This document shows, piece by piece, positions 7,314 through 13,106 of a stretch of DNA of 13,106 bases. Source of the DNA: Discostella pseudostelligera (lineage: Eukaryota; Bacillariophyta; Thalassiosirophyceae; Thalassiosirales; Thalassiosiraceae); the NCBI GenBank assembly GCA_036940085.1, contig JALLBK010000418.1, forward strand, positions 1-13,106, written 5' to 3'. Below the pieces are notes generated by a model. That model was not told where the DNA came from. It worked only from the letters and a program-made list of their open reading frames with translations, and ran no database searches. Made by a program: the position numbers and the translations under genes. The stretch's first letter is position 1, and the number at the start of each line of letters is the position of its first letter.

Positions 7314-9203
7314 ATGGCGACCACCGCCGCCTACCGCAAGGCGGCATCCCGCATCTCTCCCAAGCTTTCCCCCACCACTCTCTCCAAGCTTGGGAATGAC
7401 ATGGAGGCCGCCATCAGTCGGACTGCCCCGAAATCGGCCTTCTCCATTCCGTATTCGGTCCGTTATGATCCCTTTGCTCTCAATAAGCCAGATGGATTGT
7501 CGTCGCATCCGTTTCCCAGGGACGATGGCAGCAGCAATGGCAGCAGCGTCAGTGTGAATCCTAGCGCAGTAATTCGACCTATGGGGACCTCTCGTCGTGT
7601 CTTCCTCTTAAACCCCTCCTGCTCTCCCACCGAGCTCGACGGTCTATCGTACCATCTCCGTAGCATGGCTAGCAATTCCGCCATTAACTCCATTGTGATT
7701 GCCAACCCCATCGAAGACTCGGAATGCAATGGTGACATGAGTGATAATACTACTGTACTACCATCGTTTATGGAAGATGAAGACCCAACTAAGAATTATT
7801 ACAATGATGGTGCATCATCGTCGAGTGGCGGTGGTCCATACGGTCAACGACAAAATTTCATCAAAAGTTTCCTTCATGAACACTATGGGGATGGATTAGG
7901 CATGCCCTACGTTTCCAGTGGGTATGATGCTCGTCTAATTTATGAAATGGGGATGCACAATGACCCATCTCGATTGGATCATGAATTACTATCACCATTA
8001 ATATCATTATCGAAATCGGTACGAGGATCGTATGATGAAAGTCTTCATCATAGTGCTAGTAAAGTCCCGGTGATCACCTTACCCCATGGTTTGGTAACGG
8101 ATGGTGGGTATTCGTTACTATTGGGGTCATATGTATTGGCAACCCATTCAACCTCGTTCAAAATACTCAATCCATTACGTGGATTATCCTTCGATCCCGT
8201 AGGGTTGTCATACCTACTCCCACGTGTCGGATGGGAATTTGGTCAACCCTCTGCGGAATATTCACATGCCATTGCATCTATCGTGGCACTTACGGGGTAT
8301 GAAGCCAATGCACAAGATATGGTATCCACCGGATTGGCGACACATTATATTGGTGGACCATTTAAGTTGAATTTATTGGAACGGGCCTTGTCGGAATTGA
8401 ATTCGTGGGAGTATCAGAGTTTATTGCCGAAGGTGAAACGATTGTATGGGAGGAATGAGGTGGATGGTATCATCATGTCTGGAGGAGATGCTTTTGCTAG
8501 TAGTACTGTGGGAGGATTTGGAATGGGAAATGATGTCAATGCACAATTCAAAAATGTCGCCGTGGCGAATTTGATTCAGCATGTGAGCGAGTATGATGCT
8601 GCCGGTGCGGATGAATATGGTGTGCATCTGCGGGATGATTTAGATGATGAGACCGGTTTGTTTTTAAAGGATGCCGATCCGAGTGTAACTTTGCCAGAGG
8701 AACGGATACAATTGTATGGTGAGTTGGTGAGTGAATTGGTAAATTCTGCCGCGACGTTTCGGGAGGTATTTGCTGAGCCGAGTGTGGAGGGTATTATGGA
8801 ACGGTTGCGTGAAGTTGCAGCCACGAAGGTGGAATTTGAAGGCAAGGTTGGGTATGAGGAGGATGTTATGGTGGCAGATCAGGCACAATCGTTCGCGACG
8901 AGCATGGAACAACGCAGTCCATTGGCATTGTGCGTTACTCATCATCTACTTCGGAAGGGAATGGACGACGATGAGACATTAGAATCGTGCATGGAGAGAG
9001 AAAGGAGCAGTCAATTGCGCCTATTTACCAAAGAAAATGGGGATTATGTCCGCTGGGCCGAGAGTGGATGTGGTGTTGGACTGGTAGAGATGTCGCATGG
9101 AAATTCGTCGTTGATTAGAAAAAGGGAGGATATGTTCTCGGGTTGGAAACATTCGAGTGTGAAGGAGGTCACAAACGATGAGATTCAAGAGATTGTGGGT
9201 TAA
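7314..9203 (+). CDS. HIBCH-like enoyl-CoA hydratase/isomerase superfamily protein, probably catalytically degenerate
   Basis: 629 aa in a single exon. The ATG at 7314 has a strong context (AACCATGG); the frame upstream of it is leader sequence. The N-terminus is rich in Ala, Ser, Thr, Arg and Lys with few acids, which suggests a mitochondrial presequence. The crotonase core is recognisable at HGLVTDGGY (258-266), ATHSTSFKILNP, GLSFDPVGLSYLLPR (about 290-304) and a GLATHYI segment. The C-terminus has SPLALCVTHHLL and a W-K-x-x-x-V-K-E-V-T-x-x-E end, as in 3-hydroxyisobutyryl-CoA hydrolase (valine degradation). At about 380 residues HIBCH is much shorter; the excess is in N-terminal and internal inserts. 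By ungapped comparison the catalytic Glu position is Pro287 and the Asp position Pro295 (Asp is shifted to 294). The usual AGGD oxyanion motif is absent, with only a CNGDM segment near its place. An unusual hydrolase or a structural protein such as mitoribosomal mS47 is possible. Confidence 0.75.
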   Translation: MATTAAYRKAASRISPKLSPTTLSKLGNDMEAAISRTAPKSAFSIPYSVRYDPFALNKPDGLSSHPFPRDDGSSNGSSVSVNPSAVIRPMGTSRRVFLLNPSCSPTELDGLSYHLRSMASNSAINSIVIANPIEDSECNGDMSDNTTVLPSFMEDEDPTKNYYNDGASSSSGGGPYGQRQNFIKSFLHEHYGDGLGMPYVSSGYDARLIYEMGMHNDPSRLDHELLSPLISLSKSVRGSYDESLHHSASKVPVITLPHGLVTDGGYSLLLGSYVLATHSTSFKILNPLRGLSFDPVGLSYLLPRVGWEFGQPSAEYSHAIASIVALTGYEANAQDMVSTGLATHYIGGPFKLNLLERALSELNSWEYQSLLPKVKRLYGRNEVDGIIMSGGDAFASSTVGGFGMGNDVNAQFKNVAVANLIQHVSEYDAAGADEYGVHLRDDLDDETGLFLKDADPSVTLPEERIQLYGELVSELVNSAATFREVFAEPSVEGIMERLREVAATKVEFEGKVGYEEDVMVADQAQSFATSMEQRSPLALCVTHHLLRKGMDDDETLESCMERERSSQLRLFTKENGDYVRWAESGCGVGLVEMSHGNSSLIRKREDMFSGWKHSSVKEVTNDEIQEIVG

Positions 9204-9322
9204 CTTCGCTGATAATATGAGCCTTGCTAGTAAGCCTCTAATTAAATAGTTGTTCCGCTGAACTATCTCAAGATTTTGATCCATTCCATCAAACCTACTC
9301 GGAAATTCGAGTAGAAATCCTC
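9204..9322. other. Convergent intergenic spacer
   Basis: Only 119 bp separate two converging stop codons. ATTAAA at 9241-9246 is a candidate poly(A) signal for the + strand gene. The two 3'-UTRs probably overlap. No clear signal for the minus-strand gene is seen here. Confidence 0.5.
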
Positions 9323-10627
9323 TCAATTTCTCTCTTCAACCCCACGGACGAAATCCGACTTCCCTCCACTCTTACTCACAAGGACCGTCGGTCCAATCTC
9401 CACCTGATGACTTACTGCCTTGACCATATCATAAATTGTAAGTGCCGCAATCGTTGCTCCCGTAAGTGCCTCCATCTCGACACCTGTGGTGTGCGTGACA
9501 CGACATTCGCATTCGATGATTGCTTGATTGTTTACTAGTTCGATTTGGATGTTGACGCGATCGAGTGGAAGAGGATGACAGAGGGGTATTAAGTCGGAAG
9601 TCTTTCTGTCGTTTAGCAGTTTGTTGGAAAGTATTACGACAAGCAAGTGAAACGAATATCAGTAGGAAGGCAGTTTGTGATTGTACACGATGGAATATCA
9701 GCAAATTCGGTCTTACTTGGCTCCCAAAATTCCAGCAATTTTTGCAGTCTCAAATATTGGTCCCTTCGGCCCTATCATTTCACTCTTTCCTCCACTACTG
9801 CTACTACTTACTTGAAAAGCTGATAATACTTCGGGAGGAAATACGACAACAGACCTAGCGAGTGCCACTCGTCGCGTCGTTGCTTTATTACCGACATCGA
9901 CCATGCTCACCCCATCTCCCCGGGGTGTCAGGTGCGAAAATGGAGATGAGGGCGGAGACACAGTATTTGCTGCGGTCATATCATGATCATGATCATGATC
10001 ATGATTTGCAGGGGCTTGGTGTATTAATTCACGAAGCATATTGTTATGTGCTGCTACAGTTTGTGGGTTTCCTATACCCCGATTGTTCCATGCATATTGT
10101 TCCTCTTCAGTGAATGCAAACAGTGATTCCCTCTCTACATATGCCTCCTCAGCATTCCAACCAGGTGGAAGAAATTGAGGCGTGGTGCTACCAACTCCTG
10201 CAGAAGGTATTGTGAATGAAGATAATGGTGATTGCGATGGCAGTTGTGATGACGATTCAGTCGATGGAAAATATGATTTTGCGGTCTGCGATAAATCAGG
10301 AGTACCGGATGGTGATTCATCGGAGTTGTCACTGCCAAATATTGCCTTCCTTTCATTTTGTATTTCGTTCATTTGCTCATGATAGAGCGAATGAAGCATT
10401 GCTGGCGATAACTTTCCGTCGTCCTCCTTGTGTAGGGTGATGGCTGTTGACGATATGCATCGATGATTGATGACGTGATGTGGTGATGTTTTGGATCTGA
10501 TGGGCATCGCACTTTGCCCAATGTGCTTTGGCGACAACCCGAGACGATGAAGCGAAGGTAAGGCATTGATTGATGCGTTTGCCAACGCTGGTAGTGCTCT
10601 GCTGCCGCGGATGAGGATCGTTGCCAT
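9323..10627 (-). CDS. moaC: Molybdenum cofactor biosynthesis protein MoaC/CNX3 (cyclic pyranopterin monophosphate synthase), 2 exons
   Basis: The model is complement(join(9323..9605, 9717..10627)), 397 aa. With MoaA it converts GTP to cyclic pyranopterin monophosphate, the first step of molybdopterin synthesis; in plants and animals this occurs in mitochondria. The N-terminus ([19 protein letters not shown]...) is basic and lacks acidic residues, a good mitochondrial presequence. Residues 40-232 are a low-complexity linker containing HDHDHDHD (209-216). The MoaC domain is 233-397: [43 protein letters not shown] and terminal KSGGKS. His314, Glu347, Glu349, Asp363 and Lys366 sit at positions corresponding to active-site residues of E. 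coli MoaC, so activity is expected. Neither exon alone carries the whole domain; the split Lys codon (AA|A) restores it exactly. No MoaA or MoaB domain is attached. The linker is the odd part: bacterial MoaC is only about 160 residues. Confidence 0.93.
9606..9716 (-). other. moaC intron (111 nt)
   Basis: On the minus strand the donor is GCCAA|GTAAGACC and the acceptor CTGCTAAACGACAG|AAAGAC, with a CTAAAC branch-like site. The join yields [13 protein letters not shown], the conserved centre of MoaC. Reading through stops one codon after the donor. Confidence 0.93.
9982..10005 (+). repeat. (CATGAT)4 repeat encoding HDHDHDHD in MoaC linker
   Basis: Four perfect hexamers, each containing a GATC-type palindrome. 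On the minus strand they encode alternating His-Asp, a potential weak metal-binding or charged spacer. Confidence 0.95.
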
Positions 10628-10714
10628 CGTTGAGAGGGAGAGGTGATAGTATCGGAGGAGAGTAGTAGTGGTATGATGTCGTCGCCATCGTTTGGTCCTT
10701 TCGCACCAATCATC

Positions 10715-10785
10715 TTCCCGCCATTTTCGCCACTCTTAATTGTCGTTAAACTTTTGGCGGGAGAGGTCGGGAAATTTTGGCGGGA
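10715..10785. promoter_or_regulatory. E2F/DP-like site cluster in divergent promoter
   Basis: TTCCCGCC (10715-10722) is followed by two identical TTTGGCGGGA sites at 10753-10762 and 10776-10785, spaced 23 bp. A further TTCCCGCCAAA is at 10988-10998. The cluster is 90-160 bp upstream of the moaC start codon and could also serve the divergent epimerase gene. Binding is inferred. Confidence 0.55.
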
Positions 10786-10886
10786 GAGAGCGCTCTACAG
10801 AAGCCCTTTCTCGTTTCGTTCGGTACTGCCGACACAAGTTCCCGAAGGGAAGTTTCAATACTGTTCCTACGTACAACCATTATTTC

Positions 10887-10957
10887 TGACGTGGCAGACT
10901 CCGATGACGGAGAGCGGAAGGAAGCCTCTCCGCCTGACATCAGCCTCGATGACGTGG
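10887..10957 (+). promoter_or_regulatory. Paired TGACGTGG bZIP-type elements
   Basis: TGACGTGGCA at 10887-10896 and TGACGTGG at 10950-10957, with a related TGACATCA between them. TGACGTGG is a known bZIP target core (CRE/UPRE-like). They lie upstream of the probable epimerase transcript. Confidence 0.4.
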
Positions 10958-11294
10958 ATGGGAATTCTGAATTCTGTGAATCTCTCCTTCCCGCCAAATC
11001 CGCTCGGCAAATTTGGGCCACCCACAGTAAAAGGAAAGAAGTGCGCGCGTTTTATTTGCTGACTCTCATCCGCCTCCGTTCCACTTCATCATTGTCATTG
11101 CACTTTGTCGACGATCACACATCATTGGGGCAATTCGCAATTCCTTCAGTTGCTGAATTGTTATTTGGATTATTTGATCTAGTATTTACTCCTTTTATCA
11201 TTTTTTGGTCGCCTGCTCCCGTTGACGAGGAGTAGACGACGCTCGATAATCAAGACGACGCCTCACGCAGGATTTAGACATTCTTCTGTCAAGG

Positions 11295-11411
11295 GTAAGC
11301 AATAATTCAATGTTCCATCGTGGCGCTATGCCTCCCCTCATTCGCATATGACGCTAGGTCTATTTCATCATCTAATCTCCTGTCGTTCTTCTCTCATTTT
11401 CATTATGACAG
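11295..11411 (+). other. Probable 5'-UTR intron of epimerase gene (117 nt)
   Basis: The donor is AAGG|GTAAGCAA. A CTAATC branch-like site and a pyrimidine-rich tract precede the acceptor TTATGACAG|GTGG. Its length matches the coding introns in the window. It lies 75 bp before the start codon, so it would remove upstream ATGs at 11310 and 11320 from the leader. Confidence 0.55.
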
Positions 11412-11485
11412 GTGGAACAAGGCCCCGTTGATCCTACTACCTACGCCATTCGCCATCCATCCGCGACAAACTACTTTGAACCATC

Positions 11486-12787
11486 ATGAAATTCCGTCAC
11501 GCTGAAAGCATGCCCCAACTTGCCGCCCTCGATGAAGATTCATCTGGCGATGAGTTCACAGCAAACACTCCATCTGTACCTCCCACCGCCACCGGTGCTG
11601 CACGTGCCCACTACCCCTCCACCGTAGGCCTCAGTGCCATGTGCTCGTCAACTTCGTCGTCATCGTCATCCATGGACGACGACTCCATCGAATCATCTGC
11701 CCGCCGCGCCTCGGCCCTATCCCCCCATATCGGATACAAGAAGGTCCTCGTTACCGGAGGTGCCGGCTTCGTTGGCTCCTCTGTCGCCGCCTACCTCCTC
11801 GAACGTGGCGACGATGTAGTCATTGTCGACGAAATGAATGATTACTACGATGTACGTATCAAGGAGAACAACTTGCGTCGGTTGCGAGAGGCCTGTCCTG
11901 ACAAGAAGCGCTTGTCCATCTATCGGGGTGATATTTGCGATGAGGACTTTATGTTGACATTGTTCGAATCGGAACGTCCTCAGTGGGTATGTCACATGGC
12001 CGCACGGGCGGGTGTCCGTCCGTCGATTCAGGATCCGTATGTGTACATCCATTCGAATATTCGTGGCACCACTCACCTCATGGAGCTAAGTCACAAGTTT
12101 GGTGTTAAGAACTTTGTCTTCGCCTCGTCGTCGAGTGTGTATGGTGGATCGAACAGTACCTTCTTCAGTGAGGATGAATGCGTGGATAATCCGGTTAGTC
12201 CGTATGCGGCAACGAAGAAGGCATGTGAGCTACTGGCCTACACGTACCATCATTTGTACAAGCTCAATGTAACTGGATTGCGATTTTTCACTGTGTATGG
12301 ACCGCGGGGTAGGCCGGATATGGCCCCCTTCAAGTTTATTGATCGTGTCTCGCGTGGCTTTGAGCTGCAGCAGTTTGGAGATGGTAGTTCGAGTCGGGAT
12401 TATACGTACATTGATGATATTGTCGATGGTATTGTCCGATCGATTGATAGGCCGTACCCCTACCAGGTGTTCAACCTTGGTAAGGGATCAGGAAATAGCT
12501 TGAAGGAATTCATCAATATTGTGGAGAAGCACGTTGGACGCAAGGCCATCGTCAAGGTCTTGCCCGATCAGCCGGGTGATGTTCCCTACACCTGTGCCGA
12601 CGTGAGCAAGGCATATGACTTGTTGGGGTATAGTGCGACTGTTTCGTTCGATGAGGGTATTCGTAGGACAGCACAGTGGTATCAAGAGGAGTATGTCAAG
12701 AATATCTGTATCGAGCCGGAGACACAGGCAAATGGCATGGGTAGGGCTCCCTCGTTTTCTGAGATTCGTAGTGTTATGCGTGCGTAA
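11486..12787 (+). CDS. GAE: NAD-dependent sugar-nucleotide epimerase, UDP-glucuronate 4-epimerase type
   Basis: 433 aa, single coding exon. It is an extended SDR enzyme: the Rossmann motif GGAGFVG is at 91-97, followed by an acidic beta2 end (VDEMNDYYD), HMAARAGVRPSIQDP, a Ser-rich catalytic segment ASSSSVYG (213-220) and the YxxxK pair Tyr240/Lys244. The stretch RFFTVYGPRGRPDMAPFKF is highly characteristic of UDP-glucuronate 4-epimerases (plant GAE, bacterial CapI/LspL type), which interconvert UDP-glucuronate and UDP-galacturonate for polysaccharide synthesis. The first ~80 residues are an extra Ser/Asp-rich hydrophilic tail without a membrane segment. Plant GAE enzymes are Golgi type II membrane proteins, so this one is more likely cytosolic. 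The ATG at 11486 is the first in frame after the probable leader intron; Met at codon 9 is an alternative. Another UDP-sugar epimerase specificity cannot be excluded. Confidence 0.9.
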   Translation: MKFRHAESMPQLAALDEDSSGDEFTANTPSVPPTATGAARAHYPSTVGLSAMCSSTSSSSSSMDDDSIESSARRASALSPHIGYKKVLVTGGAGFVGSSVAAYLLERGDDVVIVDEMNDYYDVRIKENNLRRLREACPDKKRLSIYRGDICDEDFMLTLFESERPQWVCHMAARAGVRPSIQDPYVYIHSNIRGTTHLMELSHKFGVKNFVFASSSSVYGGSNSTFFSEDECVDNPVSPYAATKKACELLAYTYHHLYKLNVTGLRFFTVYGPRGRPDMAPFKFIDRVSRGFELQQFGDGSSSRDYTYIDDIVDGIVRSIDRPYPYQVFNLGKGSGNSLKEFINIVEKHVGRKAIVKVLPDQPGDVPYTCADVSKAYDLLGYSATVSFDEGIRRTAQWYQEEYVKNICIEPETQANGMGRAPSFSEIRSVMRA

Positions 12788-13106
12788 GAACATCGATTGC
12801 ATTTGGTAGTATACTCGTGAAAGATTGCGCATCTCTCTAGAGAGTCCGAGTGCTCGAATGATTTTTATGTCCACTCAAATATTGGTCGTTTGTTGGTCGC
12901 ATCTCTATCGAAGACTTTCCACTAATCTGTATTAATCCGCTGAGTAGTTCATATCCTTTGTCGCCTTTGCAACTCAGCGTAGAATCAAATAGTACTCTCA
13001 TCCCTTTCGCTGAAAATGAATGAACTTGGAATCATCTTGGCCTCTTTTGGCTACTATGAATTAAAATAAAGCTACGCTATATTAAAAATCCATACATGAC
13101 ATGACA
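12788..13106. other. 3' flank of epimerase gene
   Basis: No gene seen. It contains a 12-bp palindrome CTCTCTAGAGAG (12833-12844), an 8-bp inverted repeat (12938-12945 with 12972-12979), and AT-rich sequence towards the right edge. Confidence 0.6.
13065..13070 (+). terminator. Candidate AATAAA polyadenylation signal
   Basis: AATAAA lies in an AT-rich stretch about 280 nt after the epimerase stop codon. It is the only canonical hexamer seen in this flank; use in vivo is not shown. Confidence 0.35.

Larger units (their letters stand above)
10628..11485. other. Divergent intergenic region: moaC and epimerase promoters
   Basis: 858 bp lie between the two divergent start codons. A 459-bp open frame on + (10777-11235) has no ATG at all and no recognisable domain, so it is not called. 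The region holds E2F-like sites near moaC, another at 10988-10998, TGACGTGG elements, and a probable 5'-UTR intron ahead of the epimerase. Confidence 0.6.

Noticed and set aside
9982..10005. (CATGAT)4 with GATC palindromes as a possible origin or Dam-type cluster
   Set aside because: It is in frame within the moaC coding sequence and simply encodes His-Asp repeats.
10777..11235. A 459-bp open frame on + between moaC and the epimerase, with a hydrophobic C-terminal part
   Set aside because: It contains no ATG, begins at a TTG inside an E2F-like site, has no recognisable motif and lies in the divergent promoter region. An unannotated exon cannot be excluded without RNA data.
12938..12979. 8-bp inverted repeat CGCTGAGT/ACTCAGCG in the 3' flank
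   Set aside because: It could be a weak 3'-UTR hairpin, but an 8-bp stem with a 26-nt loop is not strong enough to call.
1..13106. Mobile element, defence system, CRISPR or gene cluster
   Set aside because: No transposase, reverse transcriptase, integrase, nuclease-helicase pair or spaced repeat array is visible. The genes are intron-bearing housekeeping or membrane genes on both strands.

Overview
The window looks like nuclear DNA of a unicellular stramenopile, most likely a centric diatom. The basis is spliceosomal introns of about 85-117 nt with GTAAG donors, closely spaced genes on both strands, long low-complexity Gly/Asn/Ser/Gln tracts inside coding exons, and an algal-type MscS channel with an EF-hand-like loop. 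The organism call is an inference; no marker gene is present. It is an ordinary gene-rich region. I see no mobile element, CRISPR array, rRNA or tRNA.

Layout, left to right: (1) bases 1-652 (+) are the 3' end of a gene resembling SNAPC3/SNAP50, a subunit of the snRNA-promoter-binding complex. (2) 653-1218 is intergenic and ends in a dense cluster of E2F-like GGCGGGA sites. (3) 1219-6635 (+) is a four-exon gene for a 1714-residue MscS-family mechanosensitive channel, with about 990 mostly disordered N-terminal residues including a pure (CAA)19 polyglutamine tract. (4) 6636-7313 is intergenic and holds a 13-bp inverted repeat whose arms each carry a CACGTG G-box. (5) 7314-9203 (+) is a single-exon HIBCH/enoyl-CoA hydratase-like protein that seems to have lost the catalytic Glu and Asp. 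(6) 10627-9323 (-) is a two-exon molybdenum cofactor gene (MoaC/CNX3) with a probable mitochondrial presequence and a long linker. It is convergent with (5), only 119 bp away. (7) 10628-11485 is a divergent promoter with E2F-like and TGACGTGG sites and a probable 5'-UTR intron. (8) 11486-12787 (+) is a UDP-glucuronate 4-epimerase-like SDR enzyme without a membrane anchor. (9) 12788-13106 is 3' flank with an AATAAA signal.

The genes do not form a pathway: snRNA transcription, membrane tension sensing, a mitochondrial acyl-CoA-type protein, cofactor synthesis and sugar-nucleotide metabolism. What links several of them is in the promoters: E2F-like sites recur upstream of the channel gene, the HIBCH-like gene, moaC and the epimerase. 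The most unusual items are these site clusters, the degenerate HIBCH-like protein, the size of the channel's N-terminal region with its repeated H-R-[RK]-x-x-S motifs, and the G-box inverted repeat.
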